This document shows, in pieces, positions 53,476 through 63,169 of a stretch of DNA of 64,000 bases. Origin of the DNA: Lyophyllum atratum (Eukaryota > Basidiomycota > Agaricomycetes > Agaricales > Lyophyllaceae); contig JACGCN010000003.1 in NCBI GenBank assembly GCA_014905825.1, forward strand, positions 1,550,001 to 1,614,000, read 5' to 3'. A model generated the notes under the pieces. It did not search any database. It was not told where the DNA came from and was given only the letters and a program-made list of their open reading frames with translations. A program made the translations under genes and the position numbers. Position 1 is the first letter of the stretch. Every line of letters starts with the position of its first letter.

Positions 53476-53935
53476 ATGTCTGAGAAATTCGACGCGCCCA
53501 CCTCGCTCTCCACCGATGCTGGTTCCGGCCCCAGAGACGGCACTGCCGGTCCCAAAGCTATCATCAAAAACGTCGACATGAGCGAGGAGATGCAGCAGGA
53601 GAGCGTGGACTATAACATCTGCGGCGCTCGAGAAATATACCATCGAAAAGGACATCGCTGCGCAGATCAAGAAAGAGTTTGATCGACGACATGGCCCGAC
53701 ATGGCACGTCGTTGTAGGGAAGAACTTTGGTAGCTACGTGACCCACGGTGCGTCTTCCATCTTCCACAGTCGCGCGAGACGCTTTCGCGTCGAAAAAACG
53801 CGTCGGCTGCATCGATTGATGAAATACTCGAGTCCGAGTCATGTTCTGTGGTGCTTATACTATTTCTTTTCAGAAACCAAACACTTCATATATTTCTACG
53901 TTGGCTCCCTCGCTTTCCTCATCTGGAAGACATAG
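53476..53935 (+). CDS. DYN2: Dynein light chain LC8, one-base frame break
   Basis: Exons 53476-53747 and 53874-53935 carry nearly the whole LC8 sequence: [19 protein letters not shown], then [52 protein letters not shown]. An N-terminal extension of about 26 residues precedes it. LC8 is a dimeric hub protein of cytoplasmic dynein and of many other complexes. The upstream and downstream halves are in different frames: one extra base, best placed at T53620, separates VDYNI from AALEKY. Without it the protein is 110 residues and aligns without a gap to LC8 as I know it. No GT-AG pair between the halves can remove the extra base without deleting conserved residues. Confidence 0.9.
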
Positions 53936-54319
53936 GCGTCACGCTCTAGCCGAGAAGTTTGGGGAGGAGGAGGAGGAAGAGAATGATCATGGACTTTACG
54001 GGTTTATATCCATACCGGCAGATGAGAGAGCTGTCTATTAGAAGGGGAACCAGCTACGGTGTTCATCAATTTTTACTCTAGTCACTTGCTTGTGAACTGC
54101 TTTCTCATTATTCAAATCATTTGTCTCATCGGTCGAACCCATGAGGTAAGAGGATAGCATTGTGCATAAGTATGTTACAAGGATAGTTGGGATAGGATAG
54201 TTGGGATAGTATGGGCTACAGCGTGCGCTAGAATGTTAACAATAAAAATACATATTACCAATAAGGAATTCATTATCATCTCACTTCCATGTCGTCTCCA
54301 GAGGATCCTGCAAAATCTG
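53936..54319. other. Convergent spacer, LC8 / Axl2-like gene
   Basis: Shared 3' flank. A short direct repeat of the unit GGGATAGGATAGTT type lies near 54180-54210. No gene seen. Confidence 0.4.
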
Positions 54320-56842
54320 TCATCCTGGCCGCGACTTGTCAGACTGTGGGTCTGCACCCAAGCTCTGAACATAATGGAGTCCCATCTTGAGCTCGTCGCT
54401 GCTTCCTCCCTTCGCCATCCCATCCTTTAAATTTTTCTTCCACACTTTTGCAGTCTGGCTAACGACCCTTTTGCTTGGCGATGCACCTTTGGAATTATTC
54501 TGCAAGCCAGGCGGGGAAGAAGGTCGACGAGGCACAGGGACCCGTGTGGCACTGGTGAAAGGGACAAGCCGGGGACGAGAATCCGTTGGTAACGGTGGTT
54601 CTGCAGCAAGCGACCTTCCTTTCCCGCTACTACCGCTGCGAATGCTAGTCGCCTTGGACGCGATGTGCACTACGGCCTCCGCCGCATGGATCCTTTCGGA
54701 GGTATTCGACGCCGTAGAGCCTGAAGAGAGTTGCCGTGATAACCTGGCGTCGTCAAAATACACTTGAGCGGGTGACCTGGGAGGTGCGAAATCAGCTCTT
54801 CGCCTAGGTATGGAATGTTCAGCAGTCGATGTCGAGGGCGAGTTCGTCATTATAGTACTGCCGGGATGACTGGGCAGGCCATGTTCGTTGAAAGGGTTCG
54901 AAAAAGAATTGACAAGCATAGGTGGGTCGCCATAGGTTGGGAGCACTTGCTGGGCAGGCAATATTGGTCTCCCTATGACAGGTCGTTTACGAGAAACCTT
55001 ACGTCCTGTAGCCTTGTCGCTTACGACTCGGACAGTCTCCCTAAGCTTCGTGAAGAACTCCCGTTTGCTCATGACACCTGGACTCGGGTTGCTGCTTGGG
55101 CTCCCGTCGGGATGACTGCGTTCGGAAACACGCCTTAGACCAAGGCCGAGGTGTCCATATTGTTCTTGTATCCCGTGATGGGAATTATAAGACATTCGGT
55201 CGTCTGTCAAGCGCTGTGGCTTCTCCGTAAAATTGGGGTCGCGGTTGGCCCAGCCGTGCCCTCGCGCCTTCTCGAGCCCAATGCCATACCACTTTTTGTC
55301 CTGTTCGCTCCATACATTCCTTCCCTCTTCACCTCCAATTGCAGTATCCTCGACCCTTGCGAAGCGCCGAATAACGGCTAGCAGCCCACCGATCAAACAA
55401 AGTCCGCCTATAACACCGAACGCGATACCCAAGCCTAGTACAAGCCTTGAATGGGCAGCTGCAGAAAGACCCATAGGACGATAACCTTTCGTCGTGTGGT
55501 CCGGTGGCGCGAGGGTAATGGACAAGCTCGAGTGCGATGTTGAATGCGTAACGCGGGAGTAGGCCGTGAATATGACAGTGACATCGGTGCCAGGAAAATC
55601 GGAAGGAACAGTGCCTTCGAGCTGTCCGGTTTCAGAATTAAACTTCAACCAGTTTTCGACATCGGAAGGTTGGGGCGCAGCTGTTAAATTCACATCGTCA
55701 TGTTCCGTAGCATGGGAGAAATCTTGTCTGAGATCGAAGTGGATCGTGTCATTTCGAGCTGCCTGAATAGATGGTAGGACAGAAGAAGAGAAATAGGAAG
55801 GTACAATGGCCAAGTGGACAGGTACTCGGACGGACTGGTTGAACGTCGTCGTGAGAGTCACTAGTAAGAGCGGTCTCTGTCCTGGCGGGAATGTAGTGTT
55901 TCCCGGATTACCCGATAGCGTCCGACTCCCATGATCGTAGTTCAGCCAACTTCCGTACTGCGACGTATCGACCACCAACGTCATGATTTCGCTCGGCTGT
56001 ATCGCCTTTCCGTCGATGAGAACGCCTAAAAAGTCCGCCGGCGAGGACAGAGGTACACTAAAGGGAGTATCCGCTGTTACATTGATAGTAGGAAGGGATG
56101 GAGTCGACACCGATAGTTCATGGGCTGCGAGGCACAAGTCGAAAGGCAATGAAGCCGCCGAGTAACCTTTTTGATCTGACGCATACAAAGAAAGCGATAT
56201 AATTGTCGGTTGCGGTAACATAGATTCACCCGGGGTCACTCCGTTGACAGTTATCGCGTCCGGGTCGAAAACCATCCATGCAGGCAAAGGAGAACCATCT
56301 CGTAGGCGCGCCTCGTAGTATAGCTCATTTTCAGACCGAAAGGTATCGCCTTGGAAGCCAATACTAAATGACCACTTGGGAGGAATACGTAGAGCCGGAC
56401 AGTCCGTTGATAGTCCAGAGTTCGATGCGAGGATAAAGACCGAAGAGAGAGACGGCGCCGGGGCGGAAAACTGCTGTGAGATCGGTAGGTGGAGAGTTGG
56501 CTCAGGATAGTGAGTAACACAAAGAGTGACAGCCGAGGATACTGTGCTCGAAGAGTCCTTGGCCGTTATGGTGATCCTTGGGTTTCCTTCATCCTTGCTA
56601 GAAGGCGTCCCATAGAAGTTTAGGGTTTTGGAATCGAAGGAGAGCCATGATGGTAGTGCGGACGTCGAATATGTCAGAGCGCCGTTGGGTGAGCTAAATG
56701 TATGAGGTGAGAGGGACCAAGAGTAGGGTTTGTTTACGCGAGCGATGACAGGGAGTTGTTCATCGGCTGGCAGCCCTACTGCCAGATGGGACGCGGAGGC
56801 AGTCAGGGTCAGGGCCAGAAAGGTCAAAAGAAGGGCGAGCAT
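54320..56842 (-). CDS. Axl2-like cadherin-type membrane protein
   Basis: A single uninterrupted exon of 840 residues, unusual among these intron-rich neighbours. A signal peptide covers residues 1-18. The extracellular part (about 20-460) holds repeated Ig-like units of the dystroglycan-type cadherin (CADG) class, each with a core such as LPSWLSFDSKTLNFYGTP, LPAWMVFDPDAITVNG or WLKFNSETGQLEGTVP. One transmembrane helix lies at 467-491. The cytoplasmic tail of 350 residues is Ser/Pro-rich and basic. This is the layout of yeast Axl2/Bud10, a landmark for axial budding that interacts with the septin and polarity machinery. Direct function in this fungus is inferred. It faces the LC8 gene tail to tail. 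Confidence 0.88.
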   Translation of the reverse strand: MLALLLTFLALTLTASASHLAVGLPADEQLPVIARVNKPYSWSLSPHTFSSPNGALTYSTSALPSWLSFDSKTLNFYGTPSSKDEGNPRITITAKDSSSTVSSAVTLCVTHYPEPTLHLPISQQFSAPAPSLSSVFILASNSGLSTDCPALRIPPKWSFSIGFQGDTFRSENELYYEARLRDGSPLPAWMVFDPDAITVNGVTPGESMLPQPTIISLSLYASDQKGYSAASLPFDLCLAAHELSVSTPSLPTINVTADTPFSVPLSSPADFLGVLIDGKAIQPSEIMTLVVDTSQYGSWLNYDHGSRTLSGNPGNTTFPPGQRPLLLVTLTTTFNQSVRVPVHLAIVPSYFSSSVLPSIQAARNDTIHFDLRQDFSHATEHDDVNLTAAPQPSDVENWLKFNSETGQLEGTVPSDFPGTDVTVIFTAYSRVTHSTSHSSLSITLAPPDHTTKGYRPMGLSAAAHSRLVLGLGIAFGVIGGLCLIGGLLAVIRRFARVEDTAIGGEEGRNVWSEQDKKWYGIGLEKARGHGWANRDPNFTEKPQRLTDDRMSYNSHHGIQEQYGHLGLGLRRVSERSHPDGSPSSNPSPGVMSKREFFTKLRETVRVVSDKATGRKVSRKRPVIGRPILPAQQVLPTYGDPPMLVNSFSNPFNEHGLPSHPGSTIMTNSPSTSTAEHSIPRRRADFAPPRSPAQVYFDDARLSRQLSSGSTASNTSERIHAAEAVVHIASKATSIRSGSSGKGRSLAAEPPLPTDSRPRLVPFTSATRVPVPRRPSSPPGLQNNSKGASPSKRVVSQTAKVWKKNLKDGMAKGGSSDELKMGLHYVQSLGADPQSDKSRPG

Positions 56843-57166
56843 AGGAATAGATAATGGCGGGAAACGTGTTCGTCTTCAGCTGCGCGACGAGTCGGCCAGC
56901 GAGCTCATAGAAAGTGGTGATGAAGAGAAGCAAATAGGCACGGTAATATCAACACCTCACAACAACGCGCTACGACGCGTGCCTCCAGTCACACGTGAAC
57001 ACCTCATTCAATTTGTGAACCGATGTAAAACTAGATGTATAGTAACCAATACACTGCATTCTAAAGCAGCGATGAGAACGACGAGAAATGCCGAGCTTGG
57101 GAAAATGATAAATCCACGATTAAGGTAAAGGAAAAATGTAGAAAGTGAGGAGGGACAAAAATATTC
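56843..57166. other. Spacer between Axl2-like gene and Kap123-like gene
   Basis: Promoter of the Axl2-like gene, directly next to the 3' end of the importin gene on the same strand. No gene seen. Confidence 0.4.
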
Positions 57167-60100
57167 TTATGCACCTGCCAGGAAGACAGTCAAACCGGAT
57201 GCCTGGACCTTTGCGGGATCCTCCGCGTTCACTGCACCAATCAACTGAATGAGTTCGCCCCTGATATCCTCTCCGACTTGTTCTGGCTTGCTCGGGTCCA
57301 AGACGTGTCCAAACACCTGTAACAAGCGGTCCAAGAACGGGTAAAGTGCAGCCCCATTCGTCCTGAAAAGTTGGAAGATTGCGCGGAAAACAGGTCCGTT
57401 CTCAAGATAATCGTTCTGCAATGGAAGAGCATCCACGAAAATGGGCAGAACCTGGTCGAGAGGGATGGCGGCGGCATTGCGGAGAAGGAGACGGCCAACA
57501 GCACCGGCGGCATTGTCTTTGGCATTTAGCTTGGCAGCTGGGGCATCGGGGGCGATATTGAACAGCGGACGGAGTGCACCGAGAAGATGGAGGTATTGTG
57601 GAGAGAGATCGACTTCAGTGTTCTCGACAAGCTGACCAACGGCGAAGGCAGCGTTGCTCTGCACTTCGGCATCGGGGTCGCTGAGGGCACGGTAGAAGAG
57701 TTCAAGAAGGGGTTCGGTGGATGGCGTGACAGCGCCCTTCATTCCTGCAATAATTTCGGCAAGGCACCCAATCGCAGATGAACGGTCGCTGAGAGAGCGA
57801 CTCTTTTTCTGAGGATGAATCATATCAGCCAGAGTAAACACAACACGGATGAGGTTAACATACATAGTACTTGGCGATAAGAGGGAAGAAAGTGTTGAAG
57901 GCGGGAGTAAAATCAGCTCCCAGAGCCCCGGCCAAAGAAGAGACTAGATCGCCAGCAGACGAGATTAGGACAGAGTCATACTCGGCCTGGTCCTCGGGAG
58001 CCTCTTCGTCCTCATCTTGATCAGGGTCTTGTTGACAGAACGCCTTCTGTTCCAGGATCTGAACAGCGATGTTGCAGATCGTGTCAAGGTCTAGTCGATC
58101 ACGTCAGCATCGAAGGCATATGAAGAGGAAGTAACTTACGGCCATCAACGAAGGCGGGGCCAACTTTGCCGATGGTCTCGGCAAGACCAACACACAGAGA
58201 CGAAGCGACCGACCTAAGGCAGACAGGAAGTCAGTAAAATGAATATGAACCATACATCAATAACACGACAGAAATTCAGGAAAACTTGAATAGTCTCATT
58301 GCCAACAGGCTCGAAGTGAGCTGAGTTGTATATCATCTTGAAAGCATGCGAGACAGAGAAAAGGATCAGGTAGCGGAACTCACTTGTTATCTTCTGTTTC
58401 ATACATCTCCAGAAGAGGGATCAAGGTATGGCCGACAAGTTCCTTCACACTAGGGCTCAAAGGGACGGTCTGGGGAGGTGTCAGCTTGCGAGGCAATGAA
58501 ATATCATACAACATACCACGGCTGTGCCAGGCGTCCAGTCCTGTGGCTCACTCAAATCGTAGAAAGTCCTGACGACCTCCAGAAGTGAGTCGGTCGCACT
58601 CTTCCTGATACCCTCATAGTAATGGGGTAGGAGCGCAACGAGCTCGAGGGCGCATTGCTCAACATAAGGGAAGAAGTGCGCCTTGCAAGCAGCGAACAGG
58701 GTTCCGATGGTGTCTGCTGCGATCTCCTTCTCTACAGCGATCGCACTATTCACGTCCATCATCTTGTCAAGGTCGATATCTTCGAGCTCGAGTGAAGAGT
58801 TCCCAATATCAGACTCATCAGCGATGGCAATGGCATTTGAAGGGGACGATCCAGAAGCGAACGCTGAGGTAGCATCAGCGACGGAGACTGAAGAGGTTGT
58901 TATCAGAAAGACCCTCGCGCGCAAATGTGAGAAAGCTTACTCGACATTGATTCTTCTCCCTGCTCAGCTTGCTTGCAGCTGGCCAACAAGGCAGGGACGA
59001 CATTAGGGAGGTACGGTGCAAACTCCTCTCCGAAGACGCGAGCCATCACACCGAAGAAAAGGAAGCTGCACTCCCTGAGCCTGGCGCTGCCCATTTCAAT
59101 GCCCTGGAACGCCTGCTTCATCATGTCGGGGAAGAAGGCCTAAAGACATCTTTTCCGACAGCTTCAGCGAATGTGCCAATGGCATCCATGGTGATTCCAC
59201 GAAGCTCAATCTCTTCACCCTCTCCAGTCAAGACGAGGAAATGCTGGAGATGGGCCATGGTGGGTTGGAAGTAAGGGAGGAAGCGTGATTTCGAGGCATG
59301 AGCAGCGCTACCGATGGCTCCAGTAACGACAGCTTTGACGGGGAGAGGAGCGCTCTCAAGCAGACCACCCAACCGCTCCATTATGAGGGGCAGATATTGG
59401 TCAATGACGTCGTGAAGAATCTCAAGAAGGGCGTCCAGGGCAGTGCAGGCCGATCGCTGCGTCTCAGAATCGTTCATGAGGTTCATGATACCCTTGAAGT
59501 ACGAACTTAGCTCTAATATCGTGGAGGCCAACACCAGAGCAACTTACGGGGATGAGAACAGCATGCTTGGCAGCACAATCATCTTCGAGCCATTCACAGA
59601 GGCAGCTGACAGCCACGCATGTGGCCTTCCTGACGGTGGCATCGCTATCCTGGAGACCAGCTTCGATGATGGGCCAAACCTGGGGCATCAAGGGGGTCAT
59701 GTACTCGCTGCAGCCTTCAACGCAGACACCAAGCGCGAGCATTGCACCACGGCGGTTTTTGGGATCAGGGGAAGAGAAGTATTGGACGATCAAGGTACGG
59801 AGAGCAGGGAAGACTTGAGTAGGAGGCAGGTTGGTTGCAAGGCCATCGATAATACGCAAGGCGGACTGGACAAGGGTAAATATGTATAGTCACTGGGAAT
59901 ATAGATGATACACTTACGCGGGAAGGAGCATCGTCATCGAGATCCTCTGGTTCATCCTCGGTCGCTATGGGCATGAGACCTTCTAGGATGGCGGGAGCAA
60001 GGTTGTGGGATTGAATTTTGGATTTTTTGCTGTAGTGACGTCAATATAGGTCATGCAGATGTGTTCGTGGACGTACTATTGGACAGTCCAGTTCAGAGCA

Positions 60101-61352
60101 TTCAACGCGAGAACGCGAAGCTCGGCATCGAACGAACGATTGCCTCCACAAGTAAGGAGGAATTGAGCGAGCTCAGGGATGTGCTTGCCAAGAATCGGCA
60201 CTTCCTGTGATGAAAGGTGAGGTGAAGCCCGAGGCTCAAACAACGAATTCGTACCAAGATAAGAAGGGTCTCCAGTACATCGAATAATTGCCTTGCACCA
60301 GTCTCATTGCCAGTTTCAACACTCTGTCCGATAACCTGGATCATGGCCGGAAGAAGAGCTTGGAATGCTTTCTAAACTCATGGTCAATACATCGACGAGC
60401 CACTATAAGTTGATAAACTTACGAGGTCTATTTTGTCATCGGAGTCAATGTATTGGGCAATTACGCCGAGAGCTCTAATTTTGGTGGGTTCAGGAAGTAA
60501 ACGAAATGAAAAAAAGAGCTAATGCGTACCTGACTGTCGTAATTCGTACTTCGATGCTTTCAGGGTCAACCAACAACTGCTCAAAAAGCTTGAAGAAGCT
60601 CTGGAGATGCTCTTGGAACCCTTCGACGATATTCTCAAGAACGGTGAACAGAATATAGATGCCGACTTCGCGATGCACAACCTGGGGAGATGTGCAGGTT
60701 TGATGCAGGAATGGCAGGAGCGAACCCCAAGTTCCGAGAGGAATCTCAATAGTGGCGATGGCCGCGACAACGCGGGCTGCAGAGTGACGAACAAGGTTGC
60801 TGGACAAAAGTAAGCGATAAGGAGCCGATCGCCATAGGAGATGAATGCGATGCAAAGTGGACTCACTTTGGCTCAGCTAGAATAAGCTCCGGTAGTTTTG
60901 ATTTGATTTGTTCACGCTCATTTTGAGGAAGCAGTGTCCACAAATTACCACTATTTTGCGCGACGCGTTTCCGCAGCTCAACGGCAGCGAGTTGTCGAAC
61001 CTTGAGATCTCGTTTAGATAGGTCAAGAATTTAGGACGATCTCAAAATGCAACGCACAGCTTGTTCTGGGGAGCTCGCGATGATACTTGCAAGAGCAGGT
61101 ATACAGGCAGGGTTTTTGTAGTAGTCCTGATTCAACTGTGCGGTCGCCTAGTAATGGGGTAAGAGTATGAGATAACTGTGAGCATTTTCCATGGTCCGAT
61201 CTAGCTTACGGCTTTAACATAGGCGGTATCGTTGGAGGTTGTCTGAACAAGGAGATTGTGCAGGACTTGGACAAAATTGGGCTAGATGAAGAAAGATCGT
61301 GGAGTTTAGCAGGACAATTCACGATTAAAGGCGATCCAGAGCTTACATCCAT
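57167..61352 (-). CDS. KAP123: Importin beta of the Kap123/importin-4 type
   Basis: A HEAT-repeat protein of about 1080 residues. Exons worked out from the 5' end: 61352-61347 (codes only Met-Asp), 61281-61210, 61147-61058, 61000-60867, 60799-60530, 60474-60423, 60371-60255, 60204-60077, 60029-59918, 59865-59548, 59492-58941, 58887-58517, 58469-58384, then the 3' exons down to 57167. Landmarks: VRQLAAVELRKRV (importin-beta N-terminal domain), NLVRHSAARVVAAIATIEIP, RRGAMLALGVCVEGC, RLRECSFLFFGVMARVFGEEF and an acidic loop (LELEDIDLD). Kap123 carries ribosomal proteins and histones H3/H4 into the nucleus. The frame changes by one or two bases near 59140, between GKDVF and FFPDMMKQAF; elsewhere the junctions I checked keep phase. 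Confidence 0.9.
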
Positions 61353-61815
61353 CGTGACGGGAGACGAAAGGGGAAAAAAGAAAGATGAGGCAGTAGAGGG
61401 AGTAAAAGCTGTGAAGTGAAGTTATCAGCAAGCCACAAAATTTTTGTCGGAGTTGGCCGATCATCTTACCGACCAACGCGTGCCCAATCTGGCTTGTCTT
61501 GAGCTTGAACAACCACCTGGTCACCCCTTGAGATCGGCAAATCCCCCCATTACTCTTTCATCCTCGTCGTGTCAGGGCTCTATATACATCCGTATCAAAA
61601 TCAAGCATATCTCTGATGCCGAACCCACACGGCACTAGGTCGGTTTCCACTGACGATCTCTCCACGACAAAGACCTCTACACTGTCATAAGTGGCCCAAA
61701 ACCCCGCTATACATGTGTTGGCCAGGGCGCCCTTTGAGTTGCGATATCCATTGTTTCCCGATTCGGCCTTGGACGAGTGGCACGTTGATTTTTCTCTATA
61801 TAAATTCGACGAAGG
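61353..61815. other. Upstream region of Kap123-like gene
   Basis: 463 bp between the importin start (-) and a plus-strand TATA box at 61797. Probably a divergent promoter region. No gene seen. Confidence 0.4.
61797..61804 (+). promoter_or_regulatory. TATA box, transcript unknown
   Basis: A perfect TATATAAA lies 12 bp before the ATG of the plus-strand frame at 61816. That is too close for this ATG to be within the transcript, so the box may serve a transcript starting near 61825-61835. Confidence 0.4.
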
Positions 61816-62313
61816 ATGAGTCTAGGCTCACCCAGCCCTGAAACACCCACCCCGGCGGTGTTCTTGATCTATCTATCAACCCAATGTTGTGCCTCTGCAC
61901 CTCTTTTCTCAACAACTCCTTGCCTGTTACGCGCAGGGTTAATCCGATCACCGCCTCCAAGGCGCCGGCGCCGCCATACTATAGTGACTAGGACGCCAGA
62001 GGTAAGTCTCATCTGCCACTTTGCCAGGACGCAAAACCCAAATATTAACTTCCGGGACAGTCGCCCATGCGTTCAAGATTCCACCCCGGAGACCCGGCGA
62101 CTGCGCAAGTCGCCTAAGAAGCGCAAATCGTTGACACGACACGTCCTCCTCCTATGGAAGCGGCTTACCAGACCTGCGCGACCCCGCCGCTCGCGCCGAT
62201 TCTCCTTCTTGCCTGAGGGCTTCATAAGGGTCGAGACTCCTCAGACCCAGACTGAGAAGAGTTCTTCGCCTGTAATGGAACTCAGCGATGTAGGCCAAGA
62301 AGGGTATGCTTGA
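61816..62313 (+). CDS. Hypothetical Arg/Pro-rich open frame
   Basis: An open frame of 165 residues with a strongly basic middle (PPRRRRRH and a Lys/Arg-rich stretch near residue 105-130). I recognise no domain. A GTAAGT donor at about 62001 and an AG at about 62060 suggest that the transcript is spliced, which would change the downstream frame. Position of the TATA box argues against the first ATG. It may be a small multi-exon gene, a non-coding transcript or chance; evidence for a protein is weak. Confidence 0.25.
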   Translation: MSLGSPSPETPTPAVFLIYLSTQCCASAPLFSTTPCLLRAGLIRSPPPRRRRRHTIVTRTPEVSLICHFARTQNPNINFRDSRPCVQDSTPETRRLRKSPKKRKSLTRHVLLLWKRLTRPARPRRSRRFSFLPEGFIRVETPQTQTEKSSSPVMELSDVGQEGYA

Positions 62314-62834
62314 AGTCCAGCGTTAGCACTTACACACTCTTTTGAAGCAAGCACTCGCATGTTGTCACCAAGTCCACTTTGGCTCGGAATTCTATCCTTA
62401 TTGCTATATTATACCTGGACCGGCGGTCTTTGGCCATTCTGAGAGGTATTCGCCACCGACTGAGCGAAGTTGTCTAAACATAATCACTGTGCCCACCAAA
62501 CCCCGTGAACAGAAAAGGGCCCGATCTCTCAGTCAATTTATGTACCCTGTTCCTGCCGCAGGGACTTTTACAGGTATAATCTTTGGATTTGGGCTAGATG
62601 GAGTACGGCCCGAGAGTGTCCTTCAGCCGCCAGTGACCTTGCAGACGCATGCGTCGCAATGCGTATATGATGATGTACATGTGCAGCCCGTAATGCTGGT
62701 GAGAGAACGGTACATCGGTGATGGCATTGGCTGGACGAACCTCGTCGTCAATGGGTGCAGTCAAGGTTCGGTTATGATGAATTCGAAATCTACCCACTTT
62801 GAGGTAAATTGTTCAATCCTCCTTGGGTTGTCAC
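62314..62834. other. Spacer before the tRNA gene
   Basis: No convincing gene. A 165-residue plus-strand frame (62342-62839) has no family motif and runs into the tRNA, so I treat it as chance. Confidence 0.4.
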
Positions 62835-62961
62835 GGTGAGATGGCCGAGCGGTCTAAGGCGCCAGACTAAGGATCAAAGCAGTTGCTGCTTATATCAGCG
62901 TGGATCTTCGACCACCGATATCTGGTCCTCCGGGGCGTGGGTTCGAATCCCACTCTCATCA
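62835..62961 (+). tRNA. tRNA-Leu(AAG) with 47-nt intron
   Basis: A full cloverleaf can be drawn. The acceptor stem GGTGAGA (62835-62841) pairs with TCTCATC (62954-62960), with A73 at 62961. The A-box-like TGGCCGAGCGGTCTAAGGC and the B box GGTTCGAATCC are intact. The anticodon stem CCAGA pairs with TCTGG; the anticodon AAG is at 62869-62871 and reads CTT codons. The long variable arm (CCTCCGGGGCG region) is the leucine type. An intron at 62873-62919 starts one base after the anticodon, the standard position. CCA is added after transcription. Confidence 0.93.
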
Positions 62962-63169
62962 TGTTTTTGCGCCCCTCCCCTTCTACAAGAATTCCCGGGA
63001 CTTGGAGAGAATTTCAACCTTCAAGGACTCGGAGTCTCTGGAGTCTCCAGTCCCGCCGCTTGCGGTCGTCCCAAGTGACAAGTCCTCAATGCTCATTAAT
63101 CATTGCTCATCACGTGGAAAATAGTAAAGGCATCCAATCACAATATATGTAAACAAGTTTCGACTCCAG
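62962..63169. other. Spacer, tRNA to DHODH gene
   Basis: A run of T after the tRNA end is a normal pol III stop. The rest must hold the promoter of the next gene. Confidence 0.4.

Noticed and set aside
54387..55484. Several plus-strand frames of 60-126 residues
   Set aside because: Antisense shadows of the Axl2-like gene.
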